Source: an uncultured Paraburkholderia sp.
Lineage (GTDB): Bacteria > Pseudomonadota > Gammaproteobacteria > Burkholderiales > Burkholderiaceae
Assembly (NCBI GenBank): GCA_937917025.1
Contig: CALFSF010000483.1
Coordinates: 1-5,670, forward strand
Reading direction: 5' to 3'
DNA length: 5,670 nt
Translations under genes and position numbers: made by a program
In this document: one piece after another, positions 1 through 5,670 of the stretch
How positions within the stretch are numbered: position 1 is the first letter of the stretch
How the letters are laid out: every line of letters starts with the position of its first letter
Notes under the pieces: model-generated
Seen by the model: only the letters and a program-made list of their open reading frames with translations
Database searches by the model: none
Told to the model about the DNA's origin: nothing

Positions 1-169
1 AGGGCAGTAGCCCGACGTCAACTACTTTAGGCGTCGCGGTTTCAAGCGAATAGTCGATTTCGACTTGTACCAGTATCAACCCAGGATTGATACTGACGAT
101 CCGCGCGTCCGCGCTATTTGCACCTTGGCAGAAGGACTGAACATGCCCATCAACGACTTCAAAGGCCAT
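1..169 (-). CDS. Possible start of a divergent gene running off the window (weak)
   Basis: A minus-strand frame is open from an ATG at 169-167 to the window edge, 56 codons without a stop. The part from about 107 down to 1 reads like plausible protein (for example INPGLILVQVEIDY, then VVDVGLLP). AAGG lies 5 bases before the ATG. Against it: the ATG would lie inside the LysR HTH coding sequence, the frame crosses the 71-95 inverted repeat, and an open frame of this length is not rare by chance. A TTG at 79 is another possible start but has no ribosome site. I do not recognise a family. Confidence 0.18.
   Translation of the reverse strand, partial: MAFEVVDGHVQSFCQGANSADARIVSINPGLILVQVEIDYSLETATPKVVDVGLLP
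71..95. promoter_or_regulatory. 9-bp perfect inverted repeat, possible operator upstream of the LysR gene
   Basis: CAGTATCAA (71-79) and TTGATACTG (87-95) are perfect reverse complements around a 7-base spacer, and the repeat ends 47 bases before the LysR ATG. LysR regulators usually bind interrupted dyads of this size near their own promoter, so an autoregulatory or divergent-promoter site is the simplest reading. No T-run follows on either strand, so a terminator is less likely. The spacing is not the exact T-N11-A consensus. Confidence 0.45.
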
Positions 170-1115
170 CTCGACCTTCGCCAAAGCCGTCGAACTCGGC
201 AGTATCAGGCAGGCCGCGCTGGCGCAAGGCGTCACGCCCCAGGCCGCCAGTCAGGCAATCGCGCAGCTGGAGCAACATCTCGGAGTCCGCCTGTTACATC
301 GGACGACGCGCAGCCTCGCCCTTACCGAGGAGGGGCAACGTTTTCTGGAGAACACGCAGCCCGCTCTCGCGGCACTCGACCGGGCTCTGGCCCAGGCGCA
401 GGAGTCCAGGGAAGAGGTCACCGGGCCGCTGCGCATCGTTGGCCCGAAATCGTCGTTCGCCGCTATCCTCATGCCGCTGCTTGACGAATTCTGTCGCGAG
501 CACCCCGGCATTCAGCCGGATGTCCAACTCGACGACGGTATTGGCAACTGGGTGCTTGACCGCGTCGATGTTGGATTTCGGATAGGGACGTCGGCCAGCG
601 AGGGCGTAATCGGTCGACAACTATTCCCCATCCAGATGATTGTATGCGCGACGCCCGAATACCTTAGAACGCACGGGACGCCATCGACACTGGATGACCT
701 GACGGCGCACCGCTGTAGCGTGTTTCGGCATCCGGTCACGGGCAAGGTCGCGCCCTGGTACTTGACCGTCGATGGAAAACTCGAACATCGACAGATGTCG
801 CCCGCATTTGCCACCAACGATACAGAGCTTGAAGTGCAGGCCGTACTCGCAGGGCAAGTGATGGGGCAGCTCGCGAGCTTCTCGGCTGCATCCCATATCC
901 GTGCGGGACGACTGGTGCCAGTTCTCCTGCAGCATATGAGCGCGCACATCGGTTTGCACCTTTACTACGGAAACCGAACAGCTCAGCCCAAGCGAGTGCG
1001 AGCATTTCTGGATCTAGCTTTGGCTCGCCTTAATGATTGCAACGACTACGTCCTCGCTGACAAAGAGCTCGCGCGGTTTAAGTCACGACCCAAGCGGTCA
1101 GGTCGTTCGGAATAG
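143..1115 (+). pseudogene. LysR-type regulator, CrgA-like, with a one-base frameshift after codon 6-7
   Basis: Encodes a DNA-binding transcriptional regulator of the LysR family. The ATG at 143 has a good ribosome site (AAGGA, 132-136, 6 bases before it) and begins MPINDFK. The protein then leaves frame: the rest of the HTH lies in another frame, beginning AISTFAKAVELGSIRQAA at 165, and runs without a stop to the TAG at 1113-1115. Removing one A from the AAA at 161-163 joins the two into 323 residues, the normal LysR length. In the joined protein the winged HTH covers about residues 8-66 (QAALAQGVTPQAASQAIAQLE, then LLHRTTRSLALTEEGQRFL), and the effector domain follows from about residue 90 (GPLRIVGPKSSF). 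The second frame has no ATG, GTG or TTG between its TGA stop at 138 and the internal ATG at 471, so no alternative start rescues the HTH. Either a recent inactivating mutation or a sequencing error would explain this. The specific target is unknown. Confidence 0.88.
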
Positions 1116-1365
1116 CGCACTGGGTCCGCTCTGGTATGTCTCGCGCCCATCAACCGTGCGACCGGACCAGGCCGCAAAGCGGGCATTCGCGCGGCTTCGT
1201 CCGAAGGTCGGCAATGGGTCGGGACATGCCAATCACATGAGGCAGTCATCGGCCATCAAGCGTCATTCGAGCGCCGTGCCGCCCGGACGTTCAGACGGCG
1301 GCTCGGCCGCCAATACTGGAAGCTCGTGGCCGGCGGGGACGGTCAGGAACCGGGAGCCTTCGAAG
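1116..1365. other. 250-bp gap between convergent LysR genes, no convincing gene
   Basis: This stretch separates the 3' ends of the two LysR genes. Its open frames overlap the neighbouring genes and show no family signature, so I read them as chance. The only clear structure is a short GC-rich hairpin, GGCGGC-TCG-GCCGCC at 1297-1311, which could fold on either strand but lacks a following T-run. A bidirectional terminator would be expected between convergent genes, and this hairpin is a weak candidate. Confidence 0.4.
1297..1311. terminator. Short GC hairpin between convergent genes (weak terminator candidate)
   Basis: GGCGGC and GCCGCC pair perfectly around a TCG loop. It lies between the ends of two convergent genes, where a terminator is expected. 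No T-run follows on either strand, so intrinsic termination is doubtful. Confidence 0.2.
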
Positions 1366-2358
1366 TTAAGACGTGCTGAAGGTGATGTCTGCGTACTCCA
1401 TGCGCGGAACCCGATTCTGGAGAAAAGCATGGAGTTCGCGCACATACGGCGCCTTGCCGGTACCGTCCGGCCAGACAAGGTAGTAAGCATCGCCGGTGCT
1501 GACAGCCGTCCTGACTGGCAGCACGAGTTGCTTGTCCTCGATCGGGCGCTCGCAAAGCGCCAGATCGCCAATGGAAACACCGTGCCCGGCGATCGCCGCC
1601 GCGTTTCCTTGTTCGAGGCTATCGAAGACCTGGCCGCGCGTCACATCGACGGGCCCGGGAAAACCTGCACCCCTCAACCATCTGCGCCAGTCGCGTCTGT
1701 CGGGAGACGGATGAATCAGTTCGCACTGTGCGAGGCTCGCTGTCGCCGCGGTCAAAAGCGCCGGTGCGCAAACCGGGATCAACCATTCATCGAATAGCTT
1801 CACGCAGCGCGTGTCGTCGCCGAATTTTCCCGCGCCGAGCAGAATCGCACAGTCGAACGGCTCGCTGAAAAAGTCCACGGTATCGATATCCATCCACACG
1901 CTGGCGATCTGAACTTCGAATCCAGGCTTTGCCCTGCGGAACTGGCTCAGGCAATCAAGTAGCCAGCGCATGGTAAGCGTCGAGGGTGCTTTCAACCTCA
2001 ATACTTCCCGTTGATCCCGAAAGACCGCACACGCATCCTCGATGTGCCGGAATCCCCGCTTCAGGCCCGAGGCAAAAATGCGCCCCTGCGACGTCACTTC
2101 CATTTTGGGTCCGCTTCTCACAAAGAGCTTGCAGCCAAAGTACTGCTCCAGGGTCTTGATGTGCTTGCTGACCGCGCTCTGCGTAAGGTTGAGTTCCTCG
2201 GCGGCAAGCGTAAAGGAGCCGTTTCTCGCCGCGCTCTCGAAAGCGCGAAGCGCGTAAATGGGGGGTAGATGCCTGGACGTCACAACTCGCTCATGATGAG
2301 TATTTTTCATGCAATAGCGCAGGATTTTCCGTTTTTCATCCTGTCGGTAGCCACTCAT
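1366..2358 (-). CDS. LysR-type transcriptional regulator, GcvA-like
   Basis: A 330-residue DNA-binding regulator with the layout of the GcvA/AmpR branch of the LysR family. After a roughly 28-residue N-terminal extension comes the hallmark RHLPPIYALRAFESAAR (29-45). The helix-turn-helix follows (SFTLAAEELNLTQSAVSKHI, 48-67) and then LFVRSGPKMEVTSQG to about 92. The effector-binding domain spans about 120-315; DWRRWL (223-228) and GHGVSIGDLALCERPI (258-273) correspond to typical GcvA-branch segments. I chose the ATG at 2358 because AAGGTG lies a few bases upstream. The ATG at 2310 (residue 17) would remove most of the extension but has no clear ribosome site. It is divergent from the LysE-type exporter gene across 88 bp, so it probably controls that exporter in response to an amino acid or related compound, as ArgP/LysG do for their exporters. 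The ligand cannot be told from the sequence. Confidence 0.93.
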   Translation of the reverse strand: MSGYRQDEKRKILRYCMKNTHHERVVTSRHLPPIYALRAFESAARNGSFTLAAEELNLTQSAVSKHIKTLEQYFGCKLFVRSGPKMEVTSQGRIFASGLKRGFRHIEDACAVFRDQREVLRLKAPSTLTMRWLLDCLSQFRRAKPGFEVQIASVWMDIDTVDFFSEPFDCAILLGAGKFGDDTRCVKLFDEWLIPVCAPALLTAATASLAQCELIHPSPDRRDWRRWLRGAGFPGPVDVTRGQVFDSLEQGNAAAIAGHGVSIGDLALCERPIEDKQLVLPVRTAVSTGDAYYLVWPDGTGKAPYVRELHAFLQNRVPRMEYADITFSTS

Positions 2359-2446
2359 ACTACACCTTGATATTCAGGCGGCTGCAACCGCATCGGGGCG
2401 CTGCGGCGGGGCTCCAGTTCCATCACGTACCCATCAACTTTTACTC
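2359..2446. promoter_or_regulatory. Divergent promoter region between LysR regulator and LysE-type exporter
   Basis: These 88 bp must hold both promoters and the regulator's binding sites. Two patterns stand out. CCATCA occurs as a direct repeat at 2420-2425 and 2431-2436, starts 11 bp apart and so on the same face of the helix. CCGCA (2388-2392) and TGCGG (2402-2406) form an interrupted dyad with a 9-base spacer. Either could be part of a LysR site. I could not place convincing -35 and -10 boxes. Confidence 0.5.
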
Positions 2447-3094
2447 ATGCCAATAAACTACGCTTTACTGGTGACCTATCTGGCCTCCATCGTGTTGCTG
2501 ATCGCGACGCCTGGGCCGGTGGTGGCGCTCGTTCTTGGCAATGCCGCGCGCAGGGGCTTTCGTCAAGGACTCGTTACAGCGATGGGGACGAACTTCGCCA
2601 GCCTGGTCCTGATCGGCCTGGCTGCCCTCATCGTTTCCGGCATCGTTTTCATCAACGCGAGGCTGTTAGCGGGGGTTAGCGCGCTCGGTTGCATCTTCGT
2701 TGCCTGGGTGGCGATTCGAACCCTCCATGGCGAGTTCAAGGGCCACCGTGCAGGTACGAAACCGCTTGACGATGTCATACCGGTTCAGCCGCGACGCGCC
2801 TCAACCGTTGTCCATGGTTTTCTGGTGGGAATATCCAATCCCAAGGACATTCTGTTCTTCGTCGCGTTCTTCCCGCAGTTCATTGGAATTACACCCAGCT
2901 TCCCGGCGAGCCTGGTAATTCTGGCTATTTCGTGGATCAGTTTCGATTTCCTCATCCTGACCGGATACGCCGCAGTGGCAAACAGTCCGCCGCTCAAACG
3001 GAATGGGCGCTGGATAGCCACGCTCTCGGGCCTGCTCTTGCTGGCGATAGCGTCAGTCGGGCTATTCTGCGCAATCCGTGAAGGTTTTTCATGA
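2447..3094 (+). CDS. LysE/RhtB-family exporter (amino acid or related metabolite)
   Basis: A 215-residue inner-membrane exporter, the usual length for the LysE/RhtB family. The first membrane segment ends in the family motif TPGP (21-24). It is followed by a positively charged loop (AARRGFRQG, 33-41), hydrophobic segments at about 45-69 and 72-90, and a variable hydrophilic loop at 94-120. The second signature is GISNPKDILFFVAFFPQFI (128-146), then further membrane segments at about 153-177 and 190-210. Family members export amino acids such as lysine, arginine, homoserine, threonine or cysteine, powered by the proton gradient; the substrate here cannot be assigned. The ATG at 2447 sits directly before a typical LysE N-terminus, yet no Shine-Dalgarno sequence is visible upstream. 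The divergent GcvA-like LysR gene is the likely regulator. Confidence 0.93.
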   Translation: MPINYALLVTYLASIVLLIATPGPVVALVLGNAARRGFRQGLVTAMGTNFASLVLIGLAALIVSGIVFINARLLAGVSALGCIFVAWVAIRTLHGEFKGHRAGTKPLDDVIPVQPRRASTVVHGFLVGISNPKDILFFVAFFPQFIGITPSFPASLVILAISWISFDFLILTGYAAVANSPPLKRNGRWIATLSGLLLLAIASVGLFCAIREGFS

Positions 3095-3366
3095 GGCGAG
3101 CCCGCGCTTCCGGCGGCCAGTTCAAGCCATCGGGGGTCTCATGTCGGGATATATCACATCGTGAGATGTAGTCCGCCCGCGTAGCCGACGCTCCCCGCGG
3201 CGACTACCCAGCATTTACAGGGGTTTCAGGCGAAAGTTCGAGTCACTTCCCGTTTCGGCAAACCTCGATTTATATCACGCTGGCATACATTAATGAGTAT
3301 AAGTTCTTTCCCTTATGCCCCACTTTCGCTTATGGTGACGGCACTTTTCACCCGACCCGCCAGGCC
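3095..3366. other. 272-bp intergenic region at a composition break, with small repeats
   Basis: No canonical start precedes the HPP gene here, and I see no gene. It contains a small dyad ACATC-GTGA-GATGT (3156-3169), an 8-bp direct repeat TATATCAC at 3150-3157 and 3271-3278, and an imperfect stem from GTAGCCG (3181) to CTAC (3204-3207) that may help end exporter transcription. The AT-rich stretch at about 3265-3310 is the likely promoter area for the HPP gene, though no clear boxes can be fixed. GC content is clearly lower to the left than to the right of this region. Confidence 0.45.
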
Positions 3367-4554
3367 GTGCTCCGTCCGAACCCTACCCATACGCTGTCCA
3401 CGCTTCCCGTGCTCGCGTGGCTCGCCCGCTTCGCCCCCGCCAACGTCACGGTCCGCTGGCCGGAACGGGTCCGTGCGTGTCTCGGCGCGCTGATCGGTAT
3501 CGGCTTCACCGGGGTAATCACGCATTTCCTGGTCGGCCCGATCGCCATCATTCCACTGCTGGTGGCGCCGATGGGCGCGTCCGCCGTGCTGCTGTTCGCC
3601 GTGCCGTCGAGCCCGCTCGCGCAGCCATGGTCGCTCATCGGTGGCAACCTGGTTTCGGCGACGGTCGGCGTGTTCTGCGCGCACTGGATCGCCGACCCGG
3701 TGATCGCTTCGTCGCTCGCGATCGCGCTCGCGATCTGCGCGATGTTCGCGCTGCGCTGCGTGCACCCGCCCTCGGGCGCGGTCGCGCTGACCGCGGTGCT
3801 GGGCGGCCCGGCCGTCCACGCGCTCGGATTCGGCTTCGTATTCGCGCCGATCGCGATGCAGTCGGCCACGCTGCTGTGCGCGGCCCTCGTCTGGCACGCG
3901 ATCACCGGGCACCGCTATCCCCATGCCGCGCACGCATCGCCAGCCGCGACGGCAGGCCGGAGCGAGCCGCGCGGCGGCGTCACGCGCGCGGATCTCGAGG
4001 CGGTCATCAACCGGCGCGGTGAGCTGCTCGCCATCGATCCGGACGACCTGGAATCGCTGCTGCACGAAGCCGAGATGCGCACTTACGCGCGCACCTTCAG
4101 CGGGACCACCTGTGCGGACGTGATGTCGAAGGGCGTCGTCAGCATTGCGCCATCCACCACGGTCAAGGCCGCGCTGAACCTGCTCACGCGCCACGGCGTG
4201 AAGGCGCTCCCGGTCACCGATGCAACCCGGCACGTCGTTGGCATCGTCACCCGCGCCGACCTGTCGGGCAACCCGACCGGCGCGCGGAAAAACCCGACCG
4301 AAAGCCTGTCGGCGCGCTGGTTCACCCGCGCGCCAAGCCCCGAAGCGACCGTCGACACCATCATGAGCGCGAACGTGTGCACGGTCCACGCCAGCACGCC
4401 GATCGGCGAACTGGTGCCGCTTTTCGCGGACCACGGGCACCATCACATTCCCGTGCTGGACGCGGGACGCCAGCTCGCCGGCATCATCACGCAGGCAGAC
4501 CTGATCGCCGGCCTGTACCGGCAGACCCAGGTTCAGCTTCGCCAGGTTGCATGA
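3367..4554 (+). CDS. HPP-family membrane protein with two C-terminal CBS domains
   Basis: A 395-residue inner-membrane protein. The N-terminal HPP domain (about 30-180) has hydrophobic segments near 37-57, 59-79, 90-108, 112-130, 137-155 and 158-178. It carries the conserved block APMGASAVLLFAVPSSPLAQP (67-87, with its first and last residues approximate) and the name-giving His-Pro-Pro at 133-135. A soluble linker leads to two CBS domains, about 248-299 and 329-385. Each opens with a DVM/TIM-type motif and ends with a G-I-V/I-T-x-A-D-L element. CBS pairs usually bind adenine nucleotides and regulate the attached domain. HPP proteins in cyanobacteria and chloroplasts have been reported to transport nitrite; the bacterial HPP-CBS type is poorly characterised, so the substrate is open. 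The GTG at 3367 is the first canonical start after the in-frame TAG at 3169; it has no good ribosome site. GTG at 3409 is an alternative. Third positions are very GC-rich, unlike the genes to the left. Confidence 0.9.
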   Translation: MLRPNPTHTLSTLPVLAWLARFAPANVTVRWPERVRACLGALIGIGFTGVITHFLVGPIAIIPLLVAPMGASAVLLFAVPSSPLAQPWSLIGGNLVSATVGVFCAHWIADPVIASSLAIALAICAMFALRCVHPPSGAVALTAVLGGPAVHALGFGFVFAPIAMQSATLLCAALVWHAITGHRYPHAAHASPAATAGRSEPRGGVTRADLEAVINRRGELLAIDPDDLESLLHEAEMRTYARTFSGTTCADVMSKGVVSIAPSTTVKAALNLLTRHGVKALPVTDATRHVVGIVTRADLSGNPTGARKNPTESLSARWFTRAPSPEATVDTIMSANVCTVHASTPIGELVPLFADHGHHHIPVLDAGRQLAGIITQADLIAGLYRQTQVQLRQVA

Positions 4555-4631
4555 TTTTCCGAACGGCTGAATTTGCGTCATATTGCGATCTATTCGCCGT
4601 TTAACCGGCTTCACAGACAGGCAATTCCCCG
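4555..4631. promoter_or_regulatory. HPP-MarR intergenic region with an imperfect palindrome
   Basis: These 77 bp are less GC-rich than the flanking genes and probably hold a promoter for the MarR-ClC pair. GCCGTTTAACCGGC at 4596-4609 is a palindrome with one mismatched pair, 22 bases before the MarR ATG. AACGGC (4562-4567) and GCCGTT (4596-4601) are also inverted copies. MarR dimers bind palindromes of this kind, so autoregulation is plausible. No terminator with a T-run is present, so read-through from the HPP gene is possible. Confidence 0.4.
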
Positions 4632-5045
4632 ATGAAAGTAATCACGCGCGGGCTGACGAAGCCGGACTTCGAGCAGCTGTCGGAGTTTCGTTACCAGATG
4701 CGGCGCTTCGAGCGCTTTTCCGAGCACGCTGCACAGGGCGAAGGCATCACGCCGCTGCAGTATCTGCTGCTGCTTCATATCAAGGGCTACCCGGAGCGCG
4801 ACTGGGCGACCATCGGCGAGCTGGCCGAGCGGCTGCAGGCGCAGCATCACAGCGTGGTCGCCCTGGTCTCGCGGTGCGAGGCGCTGGATCTGGTGGCACG
4901 CAAGATCAGCGAAACCGACCGGCGCCAGGTGGAAGTTCATCTGCTGAAGGCCGGTGAAAAAGTGCTGGCGCGGCTCGCCGAGCTGCACCGCGCCGAACTC
5001 CGCTCGCTCAAGGGTGCCCTCACGATTCCTCAAATCGATCTTTAA
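4632..5045 (+). CDS. MarR-family transcriptional regulator
   Basis: A 137-residue winged helix-turn-helix protein, a typical MarR length. N-terminal dimerisation helices (about 10-36) are followed by the core ITPLQYLLLLHI (39-50), the helix-turn-helix TIGELAERLQAQHHSVVALVSRCE (about 60-83, recognition helix from about 71), and the wing with the family signature ETDRRQVEVHLLKAGEKVL (94-112). A C-terminal helix (113-127) completes the dimer. MarR proteins usually repress their own operon and release DNA on binding a small, often aromatic ligand; the ligand here is unknown. The ATG at 4632 is the natural start; only a weak AGG lies upstream. The stop is 6 bases from the ClC start, so the two genes are almost certainly one operon, and this protein probably controls the channel gene. 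No cysteine pattern clearly points to redox sensing, although Cys82 lies just after the recognition helix. Confidence 0.93.
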   Translation: MKVITRGLTKPDFEQLSEFRYQMRRFERFSEHAAQGEGITPLQYLLLLHIKGYPERDWATIGELAERLQAQHHSVVALVSRCEALDLVARKISETDRRQVEVHLLKAGEKVLARLAELHRAELRSLKGALTIPQIDL

Positions 5046-5051
5046 ACCACC

Positions 5052-5670
5052 ATGCAACACGATACACACAAGCGCGATTTTTCGACCAACGCGCGACTGC
5101 CCGGTATTTCCGCGCTGGCAGCAGGCATCGGCGCGCTCAGCACGCTCGCGGCCTTCGTGCTGCTGAACCTGATTCACCTGTTCACGAACCTGTTCTTCTT
5201 CGGCAACTTTTCGTTTGCGGACCGTTCGCCGGCGCTCAATACGCTCGGTGCCTGGGTCATCGTGATTCCGGCGGTGGGTGGGCTGATCGTCGGGTTGATG
5301 GCCCGCTACGGCTCCGAGAAGATCCGCGGCCACGGCATTCCCGAAGCCATCGAAGCCATTCTCTTCGGCAAGAGCCGCATGTCGCCGAAAGTGGCGATCC
5401 TGAAGCCTCTGTCATCCGGCATCGTGATCGGCAGTGGCGGCCCGTTCGGCGCGGAAGGTCCGATCATCATGACCGGTGGCGCGCTCGGCTCGCTGATCGC
5501 GCAGTGCGTGAAGGTCACGTCGGCGGAGCGCAAGACGCTGCTGGTCGCGGGCGCGGCGGCCGGCATGACCGCGGTGTTCGGCACGCCCGTTGCGGCCGTG
5601 CTGCTGGCCGTCGAACTGCTGCTGTTCGAATGGCGCCCGCGCAGCTTTCTGCCCGTCGCGCTCGCGTGCG
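5052..5670 (+). CDS. ClC-family chloride channel or antiporter, 5' part (continues past the window)
   Basis: The first 206 codons of a ClC-type anion transport protein; the frame is open to the window end. Hydrophobic segments appear at about 17-49, 63-84 and 118-150. Anion-pathway motifs are in order: GHGIPEAIEAI (93-103), matching the GSGIPE loop of classical ClCs; GPFGAEGP (130-137), which retains the gating glutamate of the G-x-E-G-P motif (Glu135); and AAGMTAVFGTPVAAVLLAVE (169-188), the re-entrant conserved helix. The retained glutamate fits either a proton-coupled antiporter or a gated channel. The pore-lining serine of the first motif is histidine (His94). The remaining pore motifs (GxFxP and the central tyrosine) and any C-terminal CBS domains lie outside the window. 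The ATG at 5052 follows the MarR stop by 6 bases and has no evident ribosome site, suggesting translational coupling. Confidence 0.93.
   Translation, partial: MQHDTHKRDFSTNARLPGISALAAGIGALSTLAAFVLLNLIHLFTNLFFFGNFSFADRSPALNTLGAWVIVIPAVGGLIVGLMARYGSEKIRGHGIPEAIEAILFGKSRMSPKVAILKPLSSGIVIGSGGPFGAEGPIIMTGGALGSLIAQCVKVTSAERKTLLVAGAAAGMTAVFGTPVAAVLLAVELLLFEWRPRSFLPVALAC

Noticed and set aside
1033..1797. Plus-strand open frame of 254 codons across the gap and the 3' half of the second LysR gene
   Set aside because: It mostly mirrors the GcvA-like regulator and has no domain signature; the minus-strand reading is clear.
3230..3260. tRNA or tRNA fragment suggested by GTTCGAGTC
   Set aside because: The flanking bases do not form a T-arm stem and no acceptor, anticodon or D arm can be found.
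3281..3295. Possible sigma-54 promoter (TGGCA with downstream element) before the HPP gene
   Set aside because: The -12 GC element is missing at the required spacing.
3293..3493. ATG at 3293 as the start of the HPP gene
   Set aside because: It is in a different frame, gives a Ser/Pro/Arg-rich peptide of 66 residues, and would need a frameshift; the HPP frame has its own GTG at 3367.
3313..4614. Long minus-strand open frame of 433 codons opposite the HPP gene
   Set aside because: It is Arg- and Gly-rich antisense of a strongly GC-biased gene and shows no family signature; the plus strand has clear HPP and CBS motifs.
4611..5333. Minus-strand open frame of 240 codons opposite MarR and ClC
   Set aside because: It spans two clearly identified plus-strand genes and its translation shows no recognisable domain.

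Overview
The window looks like chromosomal DNA from a betaproteobacterium of the Burkholderia/Paraburkholderia group. I infer this from the high GC content, the strongly GC-biased third codon positions in the right-hand part, and the gene families present. No database search was possible, so the genus is an inference.

The left part (about 1-3094) is made of regulators and an exporter, with a visibly lower GC content. At 143-1115 lies a LysR-type regulator of the CrgA-like subgroup. It is complete except for one extra base close behind its start codon, which separates the ATG from the rest of the protein. A perfect 9-bp inverted repeat lies just upstream (71-95). After a 250-bp gap with no convincing gene comes a second LysR-type regulator, GcvA-like, on the minus strand (1366-2358). 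It is divergent, across 88 bp, from a LysE/RhtB-family amino-acid or metabolite exporter (2447-3094). Regulator and exporter form the familiar LTTR/LysE exporter pair, in which the regulator probably senses the exported compound.

The right part (about 3367-5670) is richer in GC and codes on the plus strand only. It holds an HPP-family membrane protein with two C-terminal CBS domains (3367-4554), a MarR-family regulator (4632-5045), and the start of a ClC-family chloride channel or antiporter (5052 to the window end). The MarR and ClC genes are 6 bp apart and are surely co-transcribed. The HPP gene, 77 bp upstream, may belong to the same unit or may be separated by the MarR promoter. HPP proteins studied in cyanobacteria and chloroplasts carry nitrite, and ClC proteins carry chloride or nitrate, so the three genes may be a small anion-transport module under MarR control. 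That functional link is inference.

I saw no rRNA, tRNA, CRISPR array, transposase or integrase. The items most worth a second look are the frameshifted LysR gene, the HPP/MarR/ClC cluster, and the compositional break around 3095-3366, which contains small repeats.
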